Shown: positions 24,666 through 33,412 of the stretch, piece after piece
How positions within the stretch are numbered: position 1 is the stretch's first letter
How the letters are laid out: each line of letters begins with the position of its first letter
Origin: an uncultured Spirochaetia bacterium
Lineage (GTDB): Bacteria; Spirochaetota; Spirochaetia; SZUA-6; Bin103
DNA length: 64,000 nucleotides
Assembly (NCBI GenBank): GCA_958296075.1
Contig: CATQHW010000002.1
Location: 1,116,001-1,180,000 of the forward strand
Direction: 5' to 3'
The notes under the pieces: model-generated
Databases searched by the model: none
What the model saw: the letters and a program-made list of their open reading frames with translations, nothing else
Told to the model about the DNA's origin: nothing
Program-made: the position numbers and the translations under genes

Positions 24666-25898
24666 ATGGCTGATTCCCCGTTCCGCGTTGGCGCCATAGG
24701 CTGCGGCGCGCGCGGCCGATCGCTGCTGCGCCGCGCGGCCGCCACCGGCGGCGTCGAGATCACTGCCCTGTACGACCCGGACCGGCCGGCGGCGCTGCGC
24801 GCGCGGCGCGAGCACGCACCGGCCGCTGCGGTGGTGGACGGCATCGAGCAGGTGGTGAGCCGCGACGACGTCGACCTGGTGATCGTCGGCTCGCCCGACC
24901 ATGCCCATCGCGAGCCGGCGGTGGCGGCGTTCGAGCACGGCAAGCACGTCTTCTGCGAGAAGCCGTTGGCGACCACCGTGGATGACTGCCGGGCGATCTG
25001 GAGCGCCGCGCAGGCGGCCGGCCGGGAGTTGATCGTCGGCTTCGTGCTGCGCTACGCGCCGTTCTACCGGGGGATCAAGGAGCGTCTCGACCGCGGCGAT
25101 CTTGGCCGGATCATGTCGATCGAGGCGAACGAGAACCTGCCGTACGCGCAGGGCGCGTTCTTCCGCCGCGACTGGCGTCGGTTTCGCCGTTTCACCGGCA
25201 CCTATCTGCTGGAGAAGTGCTGCCACGACCTCGACATCCTGTGCTGGTTCGCCGGCTCGTTGCCGCGCCGGGTGGCGTCGTTCGGCGGCCGGTCGTTCTT
25301 CACCCCGCGCTCCGGCGCGCCGCTCTACTGCCGCGACTGCGACCTCGACTGCGCCCACCGGCTGGAGCTCGATCCGCTGCCGCCGAAGCCGGAGGCGGAG
25401 CCCGAGCTGACGCGCGGCCGGCACCTCGACCTCTGCTGCTTCAACTCCGCGCAGGACATCGTCGACCATCAGGTGGCGATCATCGAGTTCGCCAACGGCA
25501 TCCGCGCCACCTTCCACAGCAACCAGAACGCCGGCCGGCCGAGCCGGCGCATGTATCTGGTCGGCGAGCGCGGCTGCATCGAAGGCGACCTGTACTGGGG
25601 CTCCTTTCAGTACGCGCCGGTCCGCTATACCGGCGACTGGGAGGGGACGCCGTGGGAACGGACCGAGGTGGTGCGCGCCGGCCAGCACGGCGGCGGCGAC
25701 GGCTTGCAGTTCGGCGACTGCCTGCGGCGGCTGCGCGACGGCCGGCCGGTGCTGGCCGGCGGCCGCGAGGGGCTGATCGCCTGCGTCACGGCTCTGGGCA
25801 TCGATAAGGCGCTCAGCAGCGGAGCGGTCGTCGATCTGGACGAGACCTGGGCGGCGTACGGGTTGAGCGGCGCGCCGGAGACCACGCCGGCCCGGTGA
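24666..25898 (+). CDS. Gfo/Idh/MocA-family oxidoreductase
   Basis: This NAD(P)-dependent sugar or cyclitol oxidoreductase has about 410 residues. It has a Rossmann start (FRVGAIGCGARGRSLLRRA), the family motif KHVFCEKPLATT (about 99) and a substrate-site lysine in it. The segment LEKCCHDLDILCWFAG matches the histidine-containing helix of the family. A cysteine-rich insertion (YCRDCDLDCAHRLELD, about 220-235) is a feature of one subgroup. It follows the aminotransferase by 55 bp and may act with it. ATG 24666 is preferred over the upstream ATG 24645. Confidence 0.88.
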   Translation: MADSPFRVGAIGCGARGRSLLRRAAATGGVEITALYDPDRPAALRARREHAPAAAVVDGIEQVVSRDDVDLVIVGSPDHAHREPAVAAFEHGKHVFCEKPLATTVDDCRAIWSAAQAAGRELIVGFVLRYAPFYRGIKERLDRGDLGRIMSIEANENLPYAQGAFFRRDWRRFRRFTGTYLLEKCCHDLDILCWFAGSLPRRVASFGGRSFFTPRSGAPLYCRDCDLDCAHRLELDPLPPKPEAEPELTRGRHLDLCCFNSAQDIVDHQVAIIEFANGIRATFHSNQNAGRPSRRMYLVGERGCIEGDLYWGSFQYAPVRYTGDWEGTPWERTEVVRAGQHGGGDGLQFGDCLRRLRDGRPVLAGGREGLIACVTALGIDKALSSGAVVDLDETWAAYGLSGAPETTPAR

Positions 25899-25899
25899 C

Positions 25900-26595
25900 G
25901 TGATCACCGCGGTCGAGGTAACCCGCAGCTACCGCGCCGCCGCCGGCGTCGTCACCGCGCTGGACGGGGTGAGCGTGGAGATCGAGCCGCGTACGCTCAC
26001 CGTGCTGCACGGGCCGTCCGGATCGGGCAAGACGACGCTGATCAACATCCTGGGGGCGCTTGATCGGCCCACCAGCGGCGCGGTGCTGGTGGACGGCGCC
26101 GACATCACCGCGCTGAGCGAGGCCGAACGCGATGACCTGCGGCGGTTGCGTATGGGGTTCGTCTTTCAGTCGGTAGCGCTGATCGCCGCCATGTCGGCGC
26201 TGGAGAACGTCGAGTTCGCGCTGCGCATCGCCGGCGCGGACCGCGGCGGCCGGGAGCGGCGCGCCCGCGAGTGCCTGGCGATGGTCGGGCTGCGGTCGCG
26301 GATGAATCACCGCCCGGGCGAGCTGTCCGGCGGCGAGCAGCAGCGGGTGGCGATCGCGCGCGGCTTCGCGCACCGCCCGCAGGTGCTGTTCGCCGACGAG
26401 CCGACCGCCGAGCTCGACACCCACACGGGGATGCAGGTGGTCGGCATCCTGCGCGAGCTGACCGGCGAGCAGGAGGTGACGGTGGTGATGAGCAGCCACG
26501 ATCCGGCCATCGTCGACCTGGCCGACCGGCGGGTGTCGCTGCGCGACGGGCGCATCGCGGCGGCGGAGCCCGGCGTGCGCGGGGGCTCGCCGTGA
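25900..26595 (+). CDS. ABC transporter ATPase, LolD/MacB type
   Basis: ATPase subunit of 231 residues. Walker A GPSGSGKTTLINI (about 38), Q-loop MGFVFQSVALIAAM, signature LSGGEQQRVAIARG and Walker B VLFADEPTAELDTHT are intact, with switch His in SSHDPAI. This subfamily drives FtsX-like permeases (lipoprotein release, MacB export). No permease gene is adjacent. The GTG start overlaps the end of the oxidoreductase region by position only (1 bp apart), and its stop overlaps the next ATPase gene (GTGA), so the two ATPases are made together. Confidence 0.92.
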   Translation: MITAVEVTRSYRAAAGVVTALDGVSVEIEPRTLTVLHGPSGSGKTTLINILGALDRPTSGAVLVDGADITALSEAERDDLRRLRMGFVFQSVALIAAMSALENVEFALRIAGADRGGRERRARECLAMVGLRSRMNHRPGELSGGEQQRVAIARGFAHRPQVLFADEPTAELDTHTGMQVVGILRELTGEQEVTVVMSSHDPAIVDLADRRVSLRDGRIAAAEPGVRGGSP

Positions 26596-27527
26596 GCGCG
26601 GGCGGCGCGGCGGTGCGGTGCGAGAACCTCGTGCGCATCTTCAAGACGGACGAGATCGAGGTGGTCGCCCTGCAGGGGCTCGACCTGGAGATCGAAGCCG
26701 GCGAGGTGATGGCGATCATCGGCTCCAGCGGCAGCGGCAAGTCGACGCTGCTCAACGTCCTGGGCGGGCTCGACCGCCCCTCGGCGGGGACCGTGGAGGT
26801 GGGTGGCGCCGATCTGCTCAAGCTCGGCTCGCAGGACCTGGTCCGCTATCGGCGCGAGACGGTCGGCTTCGTGTGGCAGAACAGCGCGCGCAACCTGGTG
26901 CCGTACCTGACCGCGGCGGAGAACGTGGAGGTGCCGATGCTGCTGGCTCGCCGGCGGCGCGGCCGGCGGGCGCGCGCTCTGGACCTGTTGCGGCAGGTCG
27001 GCGTCGATCATCGCTCCCGCAACCGGCTCACCGAGCTGTCCGGCGGCGAGCAGCAGCGGGTGGCGATCGCCGTGGCGCTGGCCAACGAACCGCCATTGCT
27101 GCTGGCCGACGAGCCGACCGGCAACGTCGACTCGCAGACGGCGCACCATCTCCTGCGGACCTTCCGCCAGGTGAATCGCGACCTGGGGGTGACCGTGGTC
27201 ATCGTCACGCACGACCGCGCCGTGGCGCAGTCGGTGGGACGCGTCGTCGCCATCCGCGACGGCCGCACCAGCAGCGAGTTCATCCGCCGGGACGGAGCGG
27301 ACGGAGCCGGCCCGCACGTCGCGCGGCCGGCCCTGCACATGGAGGAGGCCGACTCGCACCGCGAGTACGTGGTCATCGACCGGGTGGGGCGGTTGCAGAT
27401 ACCGCGCGACCACCTGCATGCCCTGTCGATTTCCGGCCGCGACCGGGTTCGCGTCGACCTGGAAGACGGCGGCATCGTCATCCGCCGCGCCGGCGATGAG
27501 GCCAAGGCCGGCCATGCGGGCGACTGA
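26592..27527 (+). CDS. ABC transporter ATPase with C-terminal AbrB-like extension
   Basis: A second LolD-type ATPase, 311 residues: Walker A GSSGSGKSTLLNVLGG, Q-loop VGFVWQNSARNLVPYL, signature LSGGEQQRVAIAVA, Walker B LLLADEPTGNVDSQT, switch THDRAV. After the usual end, a tail of about 50 residues (about 257-302) reads REYVVIDRVGRLQIPRDH, then a loop and VRVDLEDGGIVIRRA. That pattern (GR-x-x-IP-x-x) resembles a SpoVT/AbrB swapped-hairpin domain, normally DNA-binding or dimerising. It pairs with the upstream ATPase and again has no permease. The AbrB assignment is by pattern only. Confidence 0.85.
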   Translation: MSAGGAAVRCENLVRIFKTDEIEVVALQGLDLEIEAGEVMAIIGSSGSGKSTLLNVLGGLDRPSAGTVEVGGADLLKLGSQDLVRYRRETVGFVWQNSARNLVPYLTAAENVEVPMLLARRRRGRRARALDLLRQVGVDHRSRNRLTELSGGEQQRVAIAVALANEPPLLLADEPTGNVDSQTAHHLLRTFRQVNRDLGVTVVIVTHDRAVAQSVGRVVAIRDGRTSSEFIRRDGADGAGPHVARPALHMEEADSHREYVVIDRVGRLQIPRDHLHALSISGRDRVRVDLEDGGIVIRRAGDEAKAGHAGD

Positions 27528-27596
27528 CACGGTAGGTCTGCCCCTTGACCGAATGGTCCCTTTGCAGGCGGTTCGCGCCGTCGGCTTGAGTACACG

Positions 27597-28679
27597 CTAC
27601 GCTTCCGCGACCAGGAGGCGCTGCTCGGGGCGGGCGAACGATACGACCAGCGGGTCGGCCTGCTGGCGGCGGAGGAACGCGGCGCGGTCGTCGATGCCCT
27701 GCCAGCGTTCCTGGATGATGACCTGCGCGACCGGGGCGCCGAGCACGTCGCCGGGACCGAGGCAGACCAGCAGATCGGGCGCGTACTCCCTGAGCGCGAC
27801 CCGCACGCAGGCGGTGAAGTCGAAGGTGGTCGTCACCTGCGTGCGCAGCGTGTAATCCGCCAGCGCCGCGGTGTCGGCGGCGAGCGGCGACCACTGCCGG
27901 CCGCGCCCGTCGATCAGCGGCGCGTCCGGCGCCCGCCAGTCGACCGCGCCGGCCAGCGCGCCGACCGCCCGCCGCGCGTAGTCGGCCAGCAGCGGCGAAT
28001 GGAACGCCGCGTGACCGTGCAGGTGGAGCGGGTAGGTGCGTTCCCCGAACTCGGCGCGCGGCAGCCGCGCGCGCAGCTCGCGGATGCCGGCGTCGTCGCC
28101 CCAGAGGACGCGGAAGCCGCCGTAGCGGATCGAGTCGCCCACCCGATGCCCGGCCGCGCGCGCGGCGCGCAGCGCGGCTTCCACCCGCTCGGCCAGGCGG
28201 TCATCGGCCAGCCACCGATCGCCGGTGACCGGATAGACGATCTGGCCGCCGATCGGACCGCCGCGGCCCATGCCGCCCATCGTCTCCACCAGCCGCATCG
28301 CGCCCGCGAGCGACAGCGCGCCCGCGCAGTACAGCGCCGAGTACCAGCCCAGGCTGTTGCCGGTCACCGCCACCACGTGGCAACGCTTCCGGTCGACGCG
28401 CAGGAAGTCGGCGGCGGTGCAGGCGAAGATCAGTGGCGATACGTGCTCGCCGGCGCTGTGCGCGACGGTCATCCGCGCGGCGCCGTCGAGCGCCGACAGC
28501 GCCGGGTCGCCGGCCGCCTCGCGGCGCTTATCGGTCGCCGCCAGGACCGCCCGGAACGCTTCCCGAGAGGCGGCCGGCGCCGCGCGCGCCAGGGAGCCGA
28601 GGTCGGCGGCGCCGTAGCTGCCGCGGCCGGGACAGACCACCACGACGCGGCGGCGTCCGCTCCCGGCCTCGCCGCTCAC
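27597..28679 (-). CDS. FabD-like acyltransferase
   Basis: A protein of 360 residues with the malonyl-CoA:ACP transacylase fold. The nucleophile elbow is VTGNSLGWYSALYCAG (Ser near 109; Asn replaces the usual His of GHSLGE). The catalytic His is in HAAFHSPLLADYARRA (about 222), and FVCLGPGDVLG-like closing residues (LLVCLGPGDVLGAPVAQ) are present. FabD loads malonate onto ACP for fatty acid or polyketide synthesis. The lost E/H residues suggest another acyl donor. Its GTG start overlaps the stop of the upstream E1 gene, so a joint pathway is likely. Confidence 0.75.
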   Translation of the reverse strand: MSGEAGSGRRRVVVVCPGRGSYGAADLGSLARAAPAASREAFRAVLAATDKRREAAGDPALSALDGAARMTVAHSAGEHVSPLIFACTAADFLRVDRKRCHVVAVTGNSLGWYSALYCAGALSLAGAMRLVETMGGMGRGGPIGGQIVYPVTGDRWLADDRLAERVEAALRAARAAGHRVGDSIRYGGFRVLWGDDAGIRELRARLPRAEFGERTYPLHLHGHAAFHSPLLADYARRAVGALAGAVDWRAPDAPLIDGRGRQWSPLAADTAALADYTLRTQVTTTFDFTACVRVALREYAPDLLVCLGPGDVLGAPVAQVIIQERWQGIDDRAAFLRRQQADPLVVSFARPEQRLLVAEA

Positions 28680-30973
28680 GAGGCGGCGGTCGCCGCCGGC
28701 GGCCGGCCGCGGGCGCGGCGGACCAGGTCCGCCGCACGGGCGACGATGCCCTCGGTCGACGGCAGCACGTGCCCGGCGGCCGGCCCCAGCGGGATGAAGG
28801 AGTCGGCCGCGCAATAGCGCCGGATCGCCGGCGGCTGCGGCCGGCCGGCCGTCGCGTCGACGATGCCGGCCACCAGCCCTTCGCTTACGCCCCCGGTGGC
28901 GCGGCCCTCGTCGACGATCAGAATGCGGCCGCTCCGCGTCCCGTGGCGTACCACCGTCTCCAGGTCGAGCGGAGCCAGCCAGCGCAGGTCGATCACCTCG
29001 GCGGCGATGCCGTGCCGTTCCGACAGCACGCGCGCCGCCTGCAGCGACCGCCACAGGCCGTTGCTCCAACTGACGATGGTCAGCTCCGGGTCCGCCGCCG
29101 GGTAGACGCGCGCGCGGCCGATCTCGACCGCATCGCCCGGCGGCGGATACGGGAACCGCCAGAGATCGTCGCCCTCCGCGTGCACGTGGCGGGTCTGGTA
29201 CAGGGCGATCGGTTCCAGGAACAACACCACGCGGCCGTCGATGGCCGCCGCCGCCAGGGCGGTGCGCAGCATCCCTACCGCGTCGTCGCCGCGCGACGGG
29301 CTGGCGATGACCACGCCCGGCAGATCGCGCAGCACGGCGATGCTGTTGTCGTTGTGGAAATGGCCGCCGAATCCCCGCTGGTACCCCCAGCTCGCGATCC
29401 TGACGACCAGCGGGTTGCGGAAACCGCCCTGCGAAAAGAACGACAGCGTCGCCGCCTCGCTCCTGATCTGGTCCTGGGCGTTCTGGTAGTAGGCCAGGTA
29501 CTGTATCTCCGGCACCGGCAGCAGTCCCACGTGGGCGGCGCCCATGGCGAGCCCCAGGATCGACTGCTCGTCGAGCAGCGTGTTGAACACGCGCGCCGAG
29601 CCGGCCCGCTCGGCCAGCTTGGTGGTGACGCCGTAGACGCCGCCGCGGCGACCGACGTCCTCCCCGAACAGGATCATCTGCGGGTATTTGGCCATCAGGT
29701 CGAGCAATCCCCAATTCAGGAGGCGCGCCAGGTGCTGCGGTCCCTGCCGCTCCGGCAGCCGCCGTTCCGCCCCGAACAGGGCGATGCGTTCGGCCGCGCG
29801 GCCGGCGCTTGCGGCCTCCCGCAGCACGCGCTGCGGCCGGTGGCTGGCGATGGCGGCGGCCACCTCGGCCGCGCTCGACAGATACGGGCGGCGCTCGGCT
29901 TCCCGAGCCGCCGCCCGAACGCGATCGCGGATCTCCAGGTACGACCGGAGCAGCGACCGCGCCGGAGCCAGACCGAGTTTCACGGCGCGCAGGCTGTTGC
30001 CGAGCACCGGGTCGCGCGCCTCCGACGCGCGTATCTGCTCGCGCGAACGATAGGTCTGCTCCATGTCCGCGCCCGCGTGGCCGAGCAGGCGGACCAGCTC
30101 CAGGTGCAGGAAGACCGGCGTGCGCCGGCGCCGGCACAGCTCGGCGGCGGCGTGCGCTTGGTAATAGGTGTCGATGATGTCGCAGCCGTCCGCCTTCAGA
30201 TAGGTGAGGCGCGGGAAGGAGCGCCACACCCGTTCGACCCAGCCGGGCGGCGTCTGCACCGAGATGCCGACGCCGTTGTCCTCGCAGACGAACAGGATCG
30301 GCATCGGCAGGTTCTGAAAGGAAGCCCACGCGCTGGCGTTCATGCCGGCGAGCGCGGAGGCGTGGTTGACCGTGCCGTCGCCGAAGGTGCAGACGACGAT
30401 CGAGTCGCCGGGAAACGGCAGCGGTTGGCCGAGCCGCTTGGCCCGCTCCATGGCGAACGCGGTGCCCATCGCCTTGGGCAGGTGCGAGGCTATCGTGCTG
30501 GTCTGCGGCGGCATCCACAGCGCCCTGCTGCCGAACACCTTGTGCCGGCCGCCGGCGATCGGGTCTTCGGAGCTGGCGCAGAGGGAGAGCAGCACGTCGA
30601 ACACCGGGGTGCAGCCGTCGGCCTGCTTGGAGCGCTGGGCGAAGAAACCGCCGGAGCGGTAGTGGAGGAACGCGGGGTCGGTCGGACGGAGGGCGGCCGC
30701 CAGCGCGGCGTTGCCTTCGTGACCGGCGCTGCCGATCGTGTAGAAGCCGGTGCCGCGCGTGCGGAGCCGGCGCGCTTCCAGATCGAGATGCCGCGCCTGG
30801 TACTGCGACTCCAGGATATCGAGGTAGTCGGCGCGCCGCAGGCCCGAACGCTTGTCGACCGGATCGTCGTCGTCCGGCGCGCCCGGCCGTCCGCCGCCGG
30901 CGTCGTCGGTCGATCGGGCCGACAGGGCGTCGATCACGGTCTGGTCGATCACCTGGGCACGGTCGCTGTCCAT
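28676..30973 (-). CDS. Fused alpha-beta 2-oxoacid dehydrogenase E1 component
   Basis: This 765-residue thiamine diphosphate enzyme has both E1 subunits in one chain. The alpha part (about 40-330) has GFYTIGSAGHEGNAALAAAL and the cofactor motif FGDGTVNHASALAGMNAS, ending at EDNGVGIS. The beta part (about 420-765) has ILFGEDVGRRGGVYGVT and VIDLRWLAPLDLETV. E1 decarboxylates branched-chain or related 2-oxoacids and passes the acyl group to an E2 lipoyl protein. No E2 or E3 is nearby. The coupled FabD-like gene hints at delivery into lipid or polyketide synthesis (inference). Start ATG 30973. Confidence 0.82.
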   Translation of the reverse strand: MDSDRAQVIDQTVIDALSARSTDDAGGGRPGAPDDDDPVDKRSGLRRADYLDILESQYQARHLDLEARRLRTRGTGFYTIGSAGHEGNAALAAALRPTDPAFLHYRSGGFFAQRSKQADGCTPVFDVLLSLCASSEDPIAGGRHKVFGSRALWMPPQTSTIASHLPKAMGTAFAMERAKRLGQPLPFPGDSIVVCTFGDGTVNHASALAGMNASAWASFQNLPMPILFVCEDNGVGISVQTPPGWVERVWRSFPRLTYLKADGCDIIDTYYQAHAAAELCRRRRTPVFLHLELVRLLGHAGADMEQTYRSREQIRASEARDPVLGNSLRAVKLGLAPARSLLRSYLEIRDRVRAAAREAERRPYLSSAAEVAAAIASHRPQRVLREAASAGRAAERIALFGAERRLPERQGPQHLARLLNWGLLDLMAKYPQMILFGEDVGRRGGVYGVTTKLAERAGSARVFNTLLDEQSILGLAMGAAHVGLLPVPEIQYLAYYQNAQDQIRSEAATLSFFSQGGFRNPLVVRIASWGYQRGFGGHFHNDNSIAVLRDLPGVVIASPSRGDDAVGMLRTALAAAAIDGRVVLFLEPIALYQTRHVHAEGDDLWRFPYPPPGDAVEIGRARVYPAADPELTIVSWSNGLWRSLQAARVLSERHGIAAEVIDLRWLAPLDLETVVRHGTRSGRILIVDEGRATGGVSEGLVAGIVDATAGRPQPPAIRRYCAADSFIPLGPAAGHVLPSTEGIVARAADLVRRARGRPPAATAAS

Positions 30974-31061
30974 GCGGCGGCGGTGAGGGTGGCGCAATCG
31001 AGGGCCGGCGGCAAGGAGCCGTTGGCGGCAAGGCTCGGTGGCCGCCGCCGGCAGTGCGAAG

Positions 31062-31067
31062 TAGATT
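31062..31067 (+). promoter_or_regulatory. Putative -10 box (TAGATT) before manA
   Basis: TAGATT ends five bases before the manA ATG at 31073, which has no Shine-Dalgarno. It fits the TANNNT pattern. No -35 box was seen. Confidence 0.25.
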
Positions 31068-31072
31068 CGCTC

Positions 31073-32290
31073 ATGCTCGGCATCCTTCCCCTGGAGTGTC
31101 CGGTGCAGTACTACGACTGGGGGGCGCGCGCCACGCTCGGCCGGCTGCTCGGCCGTCCCGGCAGCGGCCGCCCGGAGGCGGAGTTGTGGATGGGGGCGCA
31201 CCCCAAGGCGCCGTCCGCGGCGCGGGTCGATTCGCGGCGCGTGCCGCTCGACCGGCTGATCGCCGACCGGCCGATCGAGACGCTCGGCCGCTGCGCTCCA
31301 GCCGGGCAGGGGGCGGCAGGCATGCAGGGAGCGGCAGGCGGGCAGGGGGCGGCGCTGCCATTCCTCTTCAAGCTACTGGCGCTCGGCGGGCCGGTGTCGG
31401 TCCAGGTCCACCCCACGCGAGCCCGCGCCGCACGCGGGTTCGACGCGGAGGAACGGACCGGCGTGCCGATCGACGCGCCGCACCGGTGCTACCGCGACCG
31501 TGGGCACAAGCCGGAGATCATGCTGGCGCTGGAACCGATGGAGGCGCTGGCCGGCATCCGGCCGCTGCCGGAGATCGAGGCTGCGCTGGCCGCGGCCGGC
31601 GTTGCCGAGCTGGCGGCGCCGGCCGCACTGGCCGCCGGCCGGGACGCCGCCGCGGCGGCGGTCGGCGGGGTGCTCCGCGCCGTCCTGACGCTCGACCGCG
31701 CGGCCGGAGCGCGCCTGCACCGCCGGCTGGTCGCCGGCGCGGCGCGCGACACCGCCGCCGGCGCGCTGCTGCGGAAGCTGGCGGCGCGCTACCCCGGCGA
31801 CCCGGCGGTGATCGCCGCGCTGCTGCTCAACCGCGTCGCGCTCGGTCCGGGAGAGGCGCTGTACACCCCGCCCGGGCAGCTCCACGCCTTCGTGAGCGGG
31901 GCCGGCGTCGAGCTGATGGCCAGCTCGGACAACGTGCTGCGCGCCGGGCTCACCACCAAGCACGTCGATGTCGACGAGCTCCTGGCCGCCTGTGACCTGC
32001 GGCCGGCGCCGCCGGCGCGCGTGCCGCCGCGGCCGGCCGGCCCGGCCGAGCGGGTCTATCCGGCGCCGGCCGAGGAGTTCCGGCTCTCGGTCATCGACCT
32101 GCAGGCCGGCGGCGCCTTCGCACCGCGGCGGGGACCGGAGATCCTGCTGCTGCTCGGCGCCGGTGCGCGCCTTCGCTGGCCGGGCGGGACGCTCCCCCTG
32201 CGGCGCGGCGACGCGGCGTTCGTACCGGCGGCGGTCCCGGCGTACGAAGCGCGGGGCGCCGGCCGGCTGTACCGCGCCTGCGTGCCGTAG
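31073..32290 (+). CDS. manA: Mannose-6-phosphate isomerase, class I
   Basis: ManA interconverts mannose-6-phosphate and fructose-6-phosphate using zinc. Family segments are VQYYDWGARATLG, ELWMGAHPKAPS, LPFLFKLLALGGPVSVQVHP (zinc ligands in QVHP), GHKPEIMLALEPMEALAG and LGPGEALYTPPGQLHAF with the last His ligand. It has 405 residues. An in-frame 18-bp repeat adds three GQGAAG-like units (about 78-95) just before the conserved LPFLFKLL segment. It may supply GDP-mannose precursors or work in mannose use. Confidence 0.92.
   Translation: MLGILPLECPVQYYDWGARATLGRLLGRPGSGRPEAELWMGAHPKAPSAARVDSRRVPLDRLIADRPIETLGRCAPAGQGAAGMQGAAGGQGAALPFLFKLLALGGPVSVQVHPTRARAARGFDAEERTGVPIDAPHRCYRDRGHKPEIMLALEPMEALAGIRPLPEIEAALAAAGVAELAAPAALAAGRDAAAAAVGGVLRAVLTLDRAAGARLHRRLVAGAARDTAAGALLRKLAARYPGDPAVIAALLLNRVALGPGEALYTPPGQLHAFVSGAGVELMASSDNVLRAGLTTKHVDVDELLAACDLRPAPPARVPPRPAGPAERVYPAPAEEFRLSVIDLQAGGAFAPRRGPEILLLLGAGARLRWPGGTLPLRRGDAAFVPAAVPAYEARGAGRLYRACVP
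31304..31357 (+). repeat. 18-bp in-frame tandem repeat, three copies, in manA
   Basis: Three imperfect 18-bp units begin GGGCAGGGGGCGGCAGGC. They encode GQGAAG, MQGAAG and GQGAAL. The repeat is an insertion in the variable loop before the zinc-site strand and keeps the frame. Confidence 0.85.
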
Positions 32291-32328
32291 TCCTGGGCGC
32301 CGTCCACCCGTGCTCGCCGGTGCGGCGA

Positions 32329-33336
32329 TCAGTCGACGAAGTCGACCAACTCCACCTCGAAGATCAGGAACGCGCGGGGCGGCACCGTGCCGGGCACGCC
32401 CATCGCGCCGTAGCCCAGGTCGGGCGGAATCAACACGGTGCGCCGTCCGCCGCGGCGCATCGCCAGCAGCATCTCCTCCAGGCCCTTCACGACCGCGCCG
32501 ATCGTGAACTCCATCGGCTCCGGGCCGGACGCGCCGAACTCGGTGCCGTCGAGCAGCCGGCCCGTGTAGCGCAGCAGGACCTTGGCTCCGAAGTCCGGCG
32601 CCGGTCCCTCGCCGCGGCGGTGCACCGCGTAGAGCAATCCCGACTCGGTGGCGACCGCGTCCGGCCAGCGCCGGCGGAACTCGGCGAGCGCCTCCCGGTT
32701 GCGCTCCGCCAGCAAGCGCAGCAGCTCCCCGGCAACTCGCGAACGGAGCTCGGCGAACCGGTCGCGGTCGACGCGGTAACGGCGCGCCTCTGCGCCCACG
32801 CGGACGATGCGTATCCGCTCGATGGCTTGGCCGCGCCGCAGTCCGGCGAGCGCGTCCTGGCCGTCCACGACCTCGCCGAAGACCGGGTACACCCCGTCGA
32901 GCTCCGGCGCCGCGCGCCGCGTGATGACGAAGCGGGCGCCGCCGGTGTGAGGTCCCTCGGTAAACAGCGAGACCACGCCGGGCCGGTCGTGGCGCAGCTC
33001 GGGATGAAACTGATCGGGGATTGCCCAGTCGATTCCCGCCGTCCCGCGCGGGCCGGTTTCGCCGGCCATGACGAGTTGCTCGGAGGCGATCGCCACGATC
33101 GAGCCGTCGTAGAACCCGGCCGGCCCCAGCACCCCCTCGGCGAGCCCCACGAACGCGGCGACCGGCAGCGGCGCCCGATCGTGATGGAGGCGGACCAGCA
33201 GGCGGCCCTGATCGGTGACGATGCGGGCGTACAGCCCCTCGTCCAGGCCGCCGCAGGCGATCGCCAACAGCGCCGCGGCGCAGGCTGCCGCCGCGCGGCC
33301 GGCGGCAGCGCTCCCCGCTCGTCGCACGGCTCGCAC
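32329..33336 (-). CDS. Dual-family peptidyl-prolyl isomerase lipoprotein (cyclophilin + FKBP)
   Basis: The N-terminus has a lipoprotein signal ending LLAIACGG (lipidated Cys28 with the GTG at 33336 as start; a TTG at 33363 is another choice). A cyclophilin-like domain follows (about 35-165: TDQGRLLVRLHHDRAP, VVSLFTEGPHTGGARFVIT, YPVFGEVVDGQDAL). An FKBP domain comes last (about 220-335: VLLRYTGRLLDGTEF, VVKGLEEMLLAMRRGG, IPPDLGYGAMG). Cyclophilin-FKBP chimeras are known from a few bacteria, including treponemes, as I recall. Both catalyse proline isomerisation, here at the cell surface or periplasm. Convergent with manA. Confidence 0.88.
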   Translation of the reverse strand: MRAVRRAGSAAAGRAAAACAAALLAIACGGLDEGLYARIVTDQGRLLVRLHHDRAPLPVAAFVGLAEGVLGPAGFYDGSIVAIASEQLVMAGETGPRGTAGIDWAIPDQFHPELRHDRPGVVSLFTEGPHTGGARFVITRRAAPELDGVYPVFGEVVDGQDALAGLRRGQAIERIRIVRVGAEARRYRVDRDRFAELRSRVAGELLRLLAERNREALAEFRRRWPDAVATESGLLYAVHRRGEGPAPDFGAKVLLRYTGRLLDGTEFGASGPEPMEFTIGAVVKGLEEMLLAMRRGGRRTVLIPPDLGYGAMGVPGTVPPRAFLIFEVELVDFVD

Positions 33337-33398
33337 GATGCGCGAGTCGGCCCGGCGCGGCAAGCGCCGGCCGCTCGATCAAGGCGCGTCCCGACCGG

Positions 33399-33404
33399 TA
33401 TGCT
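33399..33404 (+). promoter_or_regulatory. Putative -10 box (TATGCT) before the HpcH aldolase gene
   Basis: TATGCT ends eight bases before the GTG at 33413, which lacks a Shine-Dalgarno. It is the same hexamer as at 860-865. No -35 box was seen. Confidence 0.35.
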
Positions 33405-33412
33405 CACCGATC

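Noticed and set aside
28433..31072. Very long open frame on the + strand antisense to the E1 and FabD-like genes
   Set aside because: It is an antisense shadow in GC-rich sequence. Its translation is Arg/Ala/Gly-rich without motifs, while the minus strand encodes clear enzymes.
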